This document shows positions 49,229 to 60,178 of a DNA stretch of 64,000 bases, one piece after another. Position 1 is the stretch's first letter; every line of letters begins with the position of its first letter. The notes beneath the pieces are model-generated. The model had not been told where the DNA came from. It did no database searches and saw only the letters and a program-made list of their open reading frames with translations. This stretch comes from Mimachlamys varia. Its lineage: Eukaryota > Mollusca > Bivalvia > Pectinida > Pectinidae. The translations under genes were made by a program, and so were the position numbers. Where the stretch lies: assembly GCA_947623455.1 (NCBI GenBank), contig OX392536.1, positions 5,947,282-6,011,281 of the forward strand, read 5' to 3'.

Positions 49229-49450
49229 AACAAATAAGAGAATACCGAAGCGTCAACAAAAACATAATCCTAAATTAAAATCCTTTGAACTAGAGACAAA
49301 ACATGAACAAAGGAAAGATTTACCTGGAGACCATTGAAAAAGTACAAGATAAGACTGGGTGTTCTTGAAAAGTAAGCGTCTTCTGCTTCATCTACGATGA
49401 AAATCTAGATCACATCCAAGTGAATGTCAAGTCTTAAAATTTAGAACTGA
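49229..49450 (-). mobile_element. Family C element, reverse orientation
   Basis: AAGAGAATACCGAAGCGTCA, GAACAAAGGAAAGATTTACC, AGTAAGCGTCTTCTGCTTCA, TAGATCACATCCAAGTGAA. Confidence 0.8.
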
Positions 49451-49778
49451 GGTTGTAATTTCAATCTCAACGAGTCAGCAAACCAGATAAAATAAGGCAT
49501 CGCATACGTCTAGTGAGTATGTAATACTGTATAATTGTGGTTATACGACATAGTGATGTTTACGACATTGGACCACATTACGGCATCATTTGCCGTAAAG
49601 TTTCATCCGGGTGTTTACCAACAGTGGAAATAAAGTGTGTGTCATTGGGTATAAGGTATATTGTCATTACTGTTCATCATTGTATTATAGACATGTCGTT
49701 GGGGATAGGAGATTAGTTTTAGAAGTCATTAAAGTGGCATTGCATAAATGTGTTATTTTATAACAAATGTAGATAAAT

Positions 49779-50110
49779 AGAGGATCTTACACGAGTGCCG
49801 ATGTAATATGGAATTTATTTAACGAGTTCAATAATTTAATATGTCACGAGCCTTTACATCGAGACGAGTTTAAGATTCCATTTATCACATAATTTATACT
49901 TATGAGAAATTACACCAAAATTCTCAAATAATTTCTCAATAAGAAAGGCAAATTTCTTTGACGGTCCGATTTTCACTGCCAAGGCAATCATATGACGTCA
50001 TAAAGGCGTCATCTTTTTTATGACGTCACAATAGTGTTATTACACGTGTGTAATACCATATTTATGACATGGCCGTATAACATGACTAAACGGGTCAGTT
50101 ATGTGATAAA
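49779..50110 (+). mobile_element. Family A element, copy 3
   Basis: Begins AGAGGATCTTACACGAGTG and ends CGGGTCAGTTATGTGATAAA. Includes TATGACGTCATAAAGGCGTC and TTACACGTGTGTAATACC. Full-length match to 2973-3290. Confidence 0.85.
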
Positions 50111-53100
50111 TTTATTTATTGACTTGTTAGCTGTGTATGCAATATGGACATCTAGATCACACCAAGTTATGAACATTTGGGAATCAATTTAGACCTGGAC
50201 ACACATGTCTGCCATTTATTACAAATAATTCGTCATTAAAATGCTGTAGCATCTCTTTGCAGAAAAATATATTTTGAATCATTCTTATTTTTATACATAT
50301 CGTTTATTAAACTTTTTTCAGTTTTAAAAACAGATAAAGGGAAGACTTACTCTGAATATATTAGCAATTACTATAGTGAGTTATTCAAGATGACAGCGAG
50401 TGTAAATAAAACGTGGGAACGAGACGGAAGCATGCTGCTGATTGTCGTTTCAATTCCAGGTCATTTCGTGTAGAGCTTATTGAACAAGAGTGCTTTCGCA
50501 ATTAAGCGTTCCCACAAGTGCCGTTGGGTTACACTCCCTACGGTAAGTGTAAGTAGCTAATTTAATGTAATTATACTATTCGACTTTAACTTTCCTCCTG
50601 AAGGTATGCTTACATATGATATAGTCTTAATTTCTTTCGTAAAATATCATCGCAAGATCGATAAACTCTAATTGTAATTCTTCAACACAGCACGCCTTTC
50701 TTGACATGCTCCGATACTTGTTTCTATTGTCGGTCGCGTGGCGGTTCCGTCGTGCTTCTGTAGAAATGAAGGTTTAACATAACGTTATTATAGTGAAGGT
50801 CTGCAATTGTTTTAATCTCATATTACCTAAATTGATATTTTAAATCAATTACTACCTTCTTTTTTTAAATCCTGACTCCCGCGAGCTGCACCATATCTCC
50901 GTGAATCAGCATTCACAGTCTATAGAAAGTGAACAGCCAATCGTGTGACACTGTTATGACTGTCAATAAATTACAAACCGTATCTAAATCTTAAAATGTG
51001 TTCTGCGTCGGGTATAGCAAAGCACTAGCATAGCTTCATAATCGCATCTAGATATCGGCCCTAAAAGCACTATTGTATACAATGTATTAGTCCATAATAG
51101 TTATTGTATTATTATGAAATTGAGCATGTGTGCTGTATGGTTTATCTTAAATAAATGCATCGATATTTCTTGTTCGAACAATTTGTTTTTGAACAATTGC
51201 ATTTTACTGCTAGTGAAAAGTGTTGGGCTTTGTTTTAGAGTTTTTGAAATGTAAATACAACGAAGAAAAAGTAATGAAAAACTCTTATAATAATCTTATA
51301 ACTTATAATGCTAATACAAAAGGCTACTTTTTATAAAATGTTCGTTTATGTAAAACATGATCAGAAAACGGATTCTTAACTTTTTTCTTTTTATTATGTT
51401 TTATTTTTTTGTTGTTTTTTTTTACTAATGAAGAAATATTGGTGGGTAAATAATTGCGCAAATTTCATATTTTCAAGTCATAATTATGCGGGCCGCAATT
51501 ATGTCATAACTACTTAATGGAATATTTGCTTTCTTTAATTTAATTGTACTGCAAATCGCTAATATTCGCAAAATTTAAAGTCTTTCTTTTAATTAAAAAG
51601 TCACAAGAAACGCAGTGTCGTTTGATTTTCCTTCAATTAAGACTAAGAGTACCAAATGGAATGCATGCATATAGTTATTTACGTTAATGTCAAATTAAGG
51701 TTTACTTGAAAATTGCCTTTAAAATCGAGCAGCTACGTTCTTGCTTTACTATATTAGTGAATCGTTTCTAAATGTTAATAACCATAAACATAAAAAACGA
51801 GTAAAATAGTATCAGTCTCTATTTTTTTTTTTTTACAATCATGTTTTCGAAAACAACTTCTTCCAATAATCTTAAAACAACTATATTACATTACGTCTTA
51901 AATCATATATGTCTTTGTCCAGTATTTTTATCATGATTAATTTTTCCAGATAATAGCTAGCCATGACCATTCGCAATGTGGCATTGCATATTGAATTACA
52001 ATGTGTTGGTATGAAATATTTACAAGGTCGGTTGTTTTTTATCAACTTTGGCATTGGCTAGGTTATACGGCTACGTAACCAACTAGCGAGACACGGTCCA
52101 TTATCGGCGGAATCGTGACACTTTAGCAACTAAACAAGACAGCAAGATTGATATTGTTCTCAAAAATATCAATGACGTACATTATGTCATAACGGAAAAT
52201 GATACGCAGTCCTATACGGAGTATGTAATAGCCAGCGTCGTTCACAGACCATTATAAATCATTATTTTATTGTGTTTTCAAACCGTTTATGGTCTTCAGA
52301 CAGTAAATATTGGCGATAAGATGCCAACATTTCGATGTGCCTAGCCCTTCACGAGAAAACCGAAAGCCAATTTTCCGCCATTCCACTCATCATGCCCTTC
52401 GTTGTGCATTAACACACCAAATCTCCGGTGTCCAAGTAAATTAAATAAACAAACCACTACCACAATATCTAGATGACGTCCAACCATATTAAATTCCGAT
52501 ACTTCATCAATATTTAAAGCAGTACCCGAGGAGGCTGTCTATCTTGAAGATGAGATAACTTTTCTTCATCGTTTCAAACAGCAGGATATTTTCCCATCTG
52601 TCATGCTGGAATTAGTACAATATTGCAAGACCGGATATTGTCGGGGAACAGTAGAGCCATATCGCTTCAATTCCGCTATAATTGATTCCTGCCTAAGCGA
52701 TTCTCTAGTGCTTTGTCCATAGCGCTTAACGATGGTTTGATAAGATTAATCAGATATCTGCCCTCGATCATAATAGGCTAGCCTCGTCTATTAATTTGAT
52801 CAAGGACAACGTAAAGTGACTATATACTCAACGAGATCATTATAGCGCTGATCTTTTAGTTTAATGGTCATGCTCCGAGTCATATTGGAGGATTCGTTTT
52901 ACGCGTGATGGTTGTTCTTATAGTTTTCGATTTGCGATTTCCCATGCCGCCCCAATAGCATTACTGACTGTGGCTCGCGACGTGTAAATAACCGCTAGTG
53001 TCTGCTCTTACACGTCCTGAAAACAAATTTGTACTACAAGCGATGAAAGATTTAAACCGCATTTTAGTCAATCAAGTTAAATGGGTCTGTAGGAGGCTGA

Positions 53101-53384
53101 GAACGAAATGTTTATTTTATAAGACCAGTTATCTTACTGCAATTAAAGACAAATAAAAACGGTCCTGTGCGAAAAAAGTATTAGCCAATCAAATAAATGG
53201 CTAGGACAATTTCTGGCTTGTCTTCATAGGATAATGTATAATTGCTTTAATGTAGAAATGATTTGGAATTAAGTCCTAAGTGACTAGTGGGACTGTGATT
53301 CATGTAATTGACAATCACGCTATATTTCAATGCCATGTACAAGCGTCAGTTTCAAAAGGGTTTATACTTATCTCTGACTCTAAA
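50111..53384. other. Unassigned interval with a non-repetitive patch
   Basis: No gene recognised. About 52030-52980 is free of the dispersed families and less AT-rich, with GATAAGATTAATCAGATA and TTGATCAAGG (GATA, TAATC and TCF-type cores). It could be a conserved noncoding element, but only cross-species alignment could tell. The rest is AT-rich with homopolymer tracts. Confidence 0.4.
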
Positions 53385-53690
53385 TTTGATTTTATTTATT
53401 TTATTTTGAAGATGGACGCTTTTGAGTATGCTTATTAGTGTGCTTACTTGTTGTAATTGACAATAATGACTCGGTTCTCATTTTGAGGACTTGATGTTTT
53501 TAAGGATGTGACTAAGATTTACGTGGCGGTGTAGTCGATGAAGCAAAGACCGGTACTCTTCTGGAACAGCTGGTCCTATTCTTTTGTACATTTTCGAGGG
53601 TCTACATGTAAATTTTTCCATTGTTCATATTATCGATTTTGATTCGGATTATGGTTTTGCTGACGCTTTGGTTTTCTCTGATTTATTATT
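53385..53690 (+). mobile_element. Family C element, diverged
   Basis: TGAAGATGGACGCTTTTGAG, TGCTTACTTGTTGTAATTGA, GTGTAGTCGATGAAGCAAAG, TCTGGAACAGCTGGTCCTAT, GGTTTTGCTGACGCTTTGGT. Confidence 0.75.
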
Positions 53691-54496
53691 ATTATTTTAT
53701 TATTGTATACATATCCTAATGAGTGTTACATTGAAATACATAATAGCTTATCTAGCTCGCGATCAATTTGTGTTAAAATCAATATACTAAATAACGGTTT
53801 AACAGACATAGGACCTCTAATAACAAAATTTATTTTATTCACTTTAAAAGCTTACACGTGTTAAGACTTTATCGTCCGATACATTAAAGTACATAATGTT
53901 ATATCATTATTTTTATATTAATAAAAATGGAACGATTTTTGAAGACAAAATATTATTATTTATATTTGAGATATTTATAATTTCTTGTTACCCGTCAAAT
54001 AACAACGCTTAACAACAAACCAAGATAGCAATGTCAAAAGAACAAAGTAAACTATATGTAATTAATAACAGGATGACTGAGTATCGAAAAAGAAAAAGGA
54101 AGAAAAGAATATCAGATAAATATCAGGGTTTACAATGTTTATATTAAGTGGATAAAGGAACGAATATAATTCAAAATAAAATTAAAAAATAAAAGTGATT
54201 AATATATGTAGGATACTGTAGAAGTGGATTTGTTCGCTTCGTGGAAATTTTTCGCTTTCATTAAATATCCGCGAATACAATTGTATATCAACACGCGAAC
54301 GTTTTCAACACCACTCAAACTTTACATTGCATGATAGTATTTTAGGTACAAAGTATAAAACAGCATAACTGACGGAGCGAAAAATTTCACACCAAGAACA
54401 GTTTTGGCCTGACTAAGCAAAAAATGCCACGCGCGAAAATATTGGCTTTATTTTCCAATAGGTAAAACCAGAAACAGATTACGATACAATGATATC
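53691..54496. other. Unassigned AT-rich interval
   Basis: Nothing recognised. Confidence 0.5.
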
Positions 54497-54737
54497 TGGG
54501 CCCAGTTTTTCAAAAGATGATTAGCTTAATCAGTGATTAGTGCAAATTTTAATTATCCTGTAAATTTAAAATGAAACCATATATTCAGTTATAACTTCAC
54601 ATATATCAAATATTTAATAGTGTCAATTAACATGAAAAAGTTCAAGATTTTACCTTGTACACTGACAGAATTATTTAAGTTTAAAAAATGTCGTTAAATA
54701 GTGATTAAGCTAATCACCCTTTGAACAACCGGGCCCA
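54497..54737 (+). mobile_element. Family B MITE, copy 3
   Basis: Ends TGGGCCCAGTTTTTCAAA and TTTGAACAACCGGGCCCA, with family B internal blocks, including GATTTTACCTTGTACACTGA. Confidence 0.88.
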
Positions 54738-54896
54738 GATGGAGGTAAAATAGGGTAGGAAAAAAATTGAACAAAAAGAAAAGACGAACGAAAAGATTAG
54801 GGAATGTATACAATCAACAAAAGAGGATAAAATAAAAAGAAAAGTGATATTAAATGCAAAGAAATATAAAAAAGTAAAACGTGAAAAGGTAGAATG

Positions 54897-55119
54897 GTTT
54901 GGTTTGGTTTATTTTGTTTTACGTCCTATTAACAGCCAGGGTCATTTAAGGATATGCCAGGTTTAGGAGGTGGAGGAAAGCCGGGGTATCCGGTAAAAAC
55001 CGCCGACCTAGGGTCAGTACCTGGCAACTGCCCCACGCGGGATTTGAACTCGATATCCAGAGGTGGAGGGCTAGTAGTAGAATGTCGGAACACCTTAACC
55101 ACTCGGCCACCGCGGCCGG
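54897..55119 (-). mobile_element. tRNA-derived SINE, copy 2
   Basis: Reverse orientation. The tRNA-like head near 55030-55119 has A box TGGCCGAGTGGTTAAGG and B box GAGTTCAAATCCC, then body CTTTCCTCCACCTCC and TTAAATGACCCTGGCTG and tail ACAAAATAAACCAAACC. The promoter-proximal end abuts a G-tract of about 14 bases. Frames on both strands here are artefacts. Confidence 0.88.
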
Positions 55120-55526
55120 CGGAGGGGGGGGGGGGGTAGGAAAGTTACAAGTATGATAGGTAAAGACAATATAATAATGATTTAGGCATAAAAATATCGT
55201 TACCGATAAGGTAAAATACAGCAGAAAAATGGGTAAAACCAATATGTTATATGTGCAATAAAAAATGGAGTAACATAGATAAGAAAACTAAAACCAAAAT
55301 TTACTAAATGTAATGATATACATAACAAAATAAAGTAATAAAATTCACTTACATCCATAATATCCCATGCATTTGATATGAAGCACATAGATTAGGAACA
55401 CAATTTGTGGACGTATAAGTATCCATTAATATCTCTCACAAATGAAAATCCTCGGAACAATGTTTAGGTAAGGTTGGGCGTCCTAAAAATAGTCAAGTGA
55501 CATAGTAAAACGATGTCGCAAGATCA

Positions 55527-56408
55527 TGGAACCACTCGAAATACAGTCGTAAGTTAGATCTTACCTTGAACACCGTTTCAACATACTAAATTCAATCAAA
55601 TTATTCTGCATGAAGGCTGGCAAAACTGAGACTGAAATGTAAAACTAATAAAAACACATTTAAAAATGTGTAGTTCTTTTCGGAAATTCTTTACTCCTTT
55701 TTGTTACTTTTTTAATGAAAAAAATCTGCATTTTTCATTGCTGTATCTAAATAAAAATGTCCCTTATTTAGTGTAACCTACGCTTTATAGTTTCTTTGGG
55801 CACGAATAACATAAAATCTTATTTTTAGATGTTTTCTAATTTTTGAAAAGCATTGTTGAAACTAACGGATATTTGTCTAGCTTGACATTTTTTCTAACTT
55901 TATTCAATCAATCAAGCATTATGAAGTTACTTCAACATCAGAATTTGACAAATGTAATCGATGTTTAGATAACATATTCCCAGTTATAACTAAATATCTA
56001 TGCCAGTACGTTAAAAAACTCTCTCTCCTCCTGTCATATTTAGCCTGAGATATTAGATCGATCATCAAGACTATATATATCTAGATAACATAATCATAGA
56101 ACCACTCGAAATACACTCGTAAGTTAGATTTTACCTTGAACACCGTTTCAACATACTAAATTCAATCAAATTATTCTGCATGAAGGCTGGCAAAACTGAG
56201 ACTGAAATGTAAAACTAATAAAAACACATTTAAACATGTGTAGTTCTTTTTGGAAATTCTTTACTCCTTTTTTATTACTTTTTAATGAAAGAAAAAAACA
56301 TATTGATTATTCCCAGTTATAACTAAATATCTACGCCACGTTATAAAAACCCTCTCGCCTCCTGTCATATTTAGCCTGAGATATTAGATCGATCATCAAG
56401 ACTAGATA
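55527..56408 (+). repeat. Tandem segmental duplication (A-B-A-B)
   Basis: Block A (55527-55722; GGAACCACTCGAAATACAGT to TTTTTTAATGAAA) recurs at 56095-56290. Block B (55979-56093; CCCAGTTATAACTAAATATC to TCATCAAGACT) recurs at 56311-56408. Copies are highly similar, and the second repeat lacks about 240 bp between A and B. Confidence 0.88.
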
Positions 56409-56739
56409 ACAATGATACATTCCATTACATCTTGGTACACAAGTCACGTAACATTTTATCGTGTTAGGACGCCAGTCTGGAGTGTGAGACTGATATACTG
56501 AACTCCCTCCTAAATACATGTTATACTCCTGACGTTCAATGCTTAAATGTATTAACACGAGATTTATATCATAGTGTAACAGCATCGACCGTATAATCTC
56601 AATGAGAGCTCAATTAGCAACTATTCTCATACTGTTAAAATCATTAATTGATATCTATAAGATCATACTACCCAATGATTTTTTAGCAACAGTCTTTATA
56701 TCCGAAATTCAAATTATAAAGACATTTTAAAGCAATCAA

Positions 56740-57100
56740 ATCAATGAGACCATCTTGGTATCATTGAGAAATATTCTGTATCTTTGTGTGATATGAAGAT
56801 GGTCGTTTTTTATAGTTTGCTTGTTAGTGTGTTTACTTGTTGTGATGACAATGATGACTCGGTTCTCATTTTGAGAACTTGATGTTTACTCGGATATGAC
56901 CATGATTTACATGGCGGGTGTCGTCAATGAAGCAGAAGACGCTTACTCTTCCGGAACACCTGGTCTTATTCTCTTGTACTTTTACGAAGGTCTCCATGTG
57001 AATCTTTCCTTTATTCATATTTTGCCGATAGTTTAATCGATTTTGAGCTCCTTTATCGTTTTGTTGACGCTTTGGTAATGTCTGTTTTTTATACCTTTAT
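56740..57100 (+). mobile_element. Family C element, best-preserved full copy
   Basis: GACCATCTTGGTATCATTGA, ATTCTGTATCTTTGTGTGAT, TGACTCGGTTCTCATTTTGA, CATGGCGGGTGTCGTCAATG, AGCAGAAGACGCTTACTCTT, CCGGAACACCTGGTCTTATT, TTTTGTTGACGCTTTGG. It serves as the reference for the family. No coding capacity and no clear terminal repeats. Confidence 0.82.
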
Positions 57101-57247
57101 AACTTTAACATGCTTTGTTTTAAACTGTTTTAATGGTGTTAGAAGTGTTGATATTTCAAAGTAGTGTAGCTTTGGGCCTCTAGGTCTTTCAGAAGAAGAT
57201 GATGAAATATGTATACATATTAGACACATGTAACATTGAAAAAAGGA

Positions 57248-57536
57248 AATAGAGAATACCGAAGCGTCAACAAAACCATAATCCGAACTCAAAATCGATT
57301 CATACTGGGGACAAACTGCGAAATAAGGAAAGATTTACATAGAGACCCTTGCAAAAGTACAGAAGAATAAGAACATGTGTTCCGGAAGAGTAAGCGACTA
57401 CTGCTTCAAAGATGGACTATACTGCACATTTTAAATTTAGCAATAGATACAATGTGCCGAAAAAATACACTGCATCATCAAGCTGTTTTGATCTTCTAGG
57501 ACTCCCCAGTAATGATAGGGGCCAAAAGGTAGGAAG
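57248..57536 (-). mobile_element. Family C element, reverse orientation with extension
   Basis: AGAATACCGAAGCGTCAACA, CCGAACTCAAAATCGATTCA, AACATGTGTTCCGGAAGAGT, then an extension (GTGCCGAAAAAATACACTGC, CTTCTAGGACTCC, GGGGCCAAAAGGTAGGAAG) shared with 34849-34975. Confidence 0.8.
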
Positions 57537-57922
57537 ATAATTTGTGTGAGGACACTTTGAATATATATATTTTTAACTTGATAGGTTTATCTTTATTCCA
57601 ATTCACCATCTTGCCGTGATGTCTCATGTTTGCTGTGGTAAGCGGAATATTTCTTATCCACTTTGACTTAAGTTGCTGGTGAACGACAAAGGTCACTCCG
57701 TTTGATATAAATCATCACATTGTAAAATCTCTTTCTCTTCTTTAAGAAAATGTTCAACTACTTAATATTGTGTGGCAGTATATCTCTCCATTTAATATCA
57801 GTTTTACTTTATTGAAAATCCCATTCTAACATACCACTCTTAAAGGATTTGTACAATAAAAAAAATGAAAATTTTGTATTATATTAACGTCATGTTTTAA
57901 TCCCGTATTGAAATACGTTATC

Positions 57923-58134
57923 CGCGGTGGCCGAACGGTAAAGGTGTTCCGACATTCTACCACTAGCCCTCCTCCTCTTGGTTGCGAGTTCGAATCCCAC
58001 GTGGGCCAGTTACCAGGTACTGACTGTAGGTCGGTGGTTTTTCTCCGGGTACTCCAGCTTTCCTCCACCTCCAAAATCTGGCACGTCCTTAAATGGCCCT
58101 GGCTGTTATTAGGACGTTAAACAAAAATAAATCA
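57923..58134 (+). mobile_element. tRNA-derived SINE, complete copy with target duplication
   Basis: tRNA-like head starts GCGGTGGCCGAACGGTAAAG (A box), with B box GAGTTCGAATCCC. Body CCAGGTACTGACTGTAGGTC, CTTTCCTCCACCTCC, TTAAATGGCCCTGGCTG, and A-rich tail. It is flanked by 12-bp direct repeats AAATACGTTATC (57911-57922) and AAATACGTAATC (58135-58146), a one-mismatch target-site duplication that fixes both ends. Confidence 0.92.
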
Positions 58135-58147
58135 AAATACGTAATCT

Positions 58148-59649
58148 TTCGCACGTCGTCTGGTTAGATGATTAGAGTTGACTTCTCAATTATGCAGAGT
58201 TCGTGATCCAGAGAGAGGCCACTCGCTTGTGACGACATAATAGTCCGAGAACATCAAGCCGCCTCCATATTACACTTATATGACGTGTGAAAGAAAGTAA
58301 CGTACTGATAGACAATGTAATGTTTAAAATGAAAGTTTTTTTTCTTTGTATTTTTATTTTACTGCGATTTTGGGAGCTATTCTGTCTAATTCCCATCTAA
58401 GGATGTAAATTGACAGTTCAAGTTTGTGTCAAGATATCATGCATGGTAAATTGCAATCTTATGATGACCTATTTCTAATCTATATATATAAGCGTTTAAC
58501 TTGTATGTGAAAAATGCATAAATAGTAACCAAAGGGTCAATTTAGTAATGATTGTTTTCTGAGTTAAGCAGACAACTTGGATTTTTTTCTTTCAATTTGC
58601 TTACAATTGAACGAATAAAAATCCACTTTCTGTCTATTCATAAATATTTGTGCAATTGATGTATGTCGGTCTTCTTTATTATGAGATATATTCTTTACTA
58701 TAAGATATATTTTTACTATAAGATATATTTTTTACTATAAGATATACGCATTACATAATTTGATTTTCATATTCAACTTATTTATTTATTTTAGTATCAT
58801 AAGTGATAGAAAATTAGACTTCATGTACGTATATTGTATAGCTTATTTTCTTTTTTATTTCGTTGAAATGTGTGAGTATTTGTTGAAATGATTGGTATGG
58901 TATGTTGCCGTCGATGAAACTTAAAATGAGTAGAATAGCCTGCTTGTTGTGCACTTCTTAAAATACATTGTGTATTACTTCATACAGCGTGGTCGATAGA
59001 GAAATGGTCTCTTGTCAATATTTGAATATCAGATAAAAACAGGCCCATTCCGAAATCCAGATATCTAATTAAGTCATTCAAGGGCGAAATCAATCCCCCT
59101 CAAAGCTCAAAAGGTCCCCAGGGCACGTTCATCATAGACCAATTAATTAGGCCCTTATATTATTAAATTATCTTATGAATAGCTAGTGTTGGAGTTTGTC
59201 AGGCCAGTAATTCCGTGGTAATATAATCAAGCGCTTTGGGAGACAATTGGTAGTCAGAAGAACGTTTAACACGCCTGGTTTGTATAACGAAGGTTCTCAT
59301 CAGCATATGGCGTGCTAAGTTCCCCTTAGATACACTCACACTTAATTCATAAATGTTTAGCCTAAGTTCTACTGCATAACTCTAATTGATTTCTTTGTTA
59401 ATTCGCGTGATCCTGCGAAAAAGATCATTTATGTCTTTCTTAATATTGGAGGTAAGGCAAAACTGAGAAATAATTCAATCAATTGTAAATACTGATAACA
59501 AATTTGTATAAAGTATGGTTAGCCTGTCGTAAAATAGAAATTGCAATACCCCCCCCCCCGAAAAAAGTAGCCAATATTCAATTTAATAGAAAATAGAAGA
59601 GAAGACCTATAATATATCTGATACTCAATATGAGTCCCCCTTTTTTAAA
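58148..59649. other. Unassigned interval
   Basis: Contains a short tandem repeat (58676-58746) and a non-repetitive, TAAT-rich, less AT-skewed patch at about 59030-59340 that might be regulatory. No gene recognised. Confidence 0.4.
58676..58746 (+). repeat. Minisatellite TACTATAAGATATATTTT, about four units
   Basis: Units of 18-20 bp differing in the length of the T run. Confidence 0.8.
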
Positions 59650-59882
59650 GGGTCCAGTTGTTCAAACGATGATTAGCTTAATCAGTGATCAAATATTAAT
59701 TATCCTGTAACTTTAAAATGAAACCATTGGTTTAGTTACAACTTTTCAGATTTCAAATACCTAATAAGGTCATTGTACATGCAAAGTTTGAAGATTTTAC
59801 CTTGTATATTGACAGAAGTATTAAAGTTTAAACAATGACGTTAAATAGTGATTAAGCTCATTATCCTTTTAACAACTGGCAC
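59650..59882 (+). mobile_element. Family B MITE, copy 4
   Basis: Starts GGGTCCAGTTGTTCAAACGA and ends TTTTAACAACTGGCAC. Internal blocks AATTATCCTGTAACTTTAAA and GATTTTACCTTGTATATTGA are as in the family. Confidence 0.86.
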
Positions 59883-59971
59883 TGATGACAAAGTCGACTC
59901 AAATGTGTGGCTTTAAACATGAGTACACAATCCAATAAAGCTAACAATGCCTTCGAATTCCAAATTATAAC

Positions 59972-60178
59972 CACAGGGACCTGAGAATTTGTTACAGCTA
60001 GTTTTGCACCTAAAATAGGGTATTTAGAGTAATTTTACACATTTGGGGGGTTAAGATCAATTTTCGATAAAAATGCCCCCTCAGTGGTCATAAAAGCTAT
60101 GACCACTGAGGGGGCATTTTTATCGAAAATTGATCTTAACCCCCAAAACTAGCTGTAACAAATTCTCAGGTCCCTGTG
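59972..60178. repeat. Large perfect foldback (81 bp per arm)
   Basis: Outer arms 59972-60005 and 60145-60178 (34 bp, CACAGGGACCTGAGAATTTG outward) and inner arms 60046-60092 and 60098-60144 (47 bp) are exact reverse complements around the 5-nt loop AAAGC. Only the left arm carries an extra 40 bp (60006-60045). No mismatch was found in 81 paired bases. Confidence 0.97.

Noticed and set aside
54946..55242. Overlapping frames on both strands
   Set aside because: They run through the tRNA-derived SINE; the same frames recur in 57826-58120 and 15524-15832.
57923..58005. Functional tRNA gene (Leu/Ser-like)
   Set aside because: A and B boxes are present, but the acceptor and anticodon stems do not fold convincingly, and the same head with the same body recurs at other sites, so it is a SINE.
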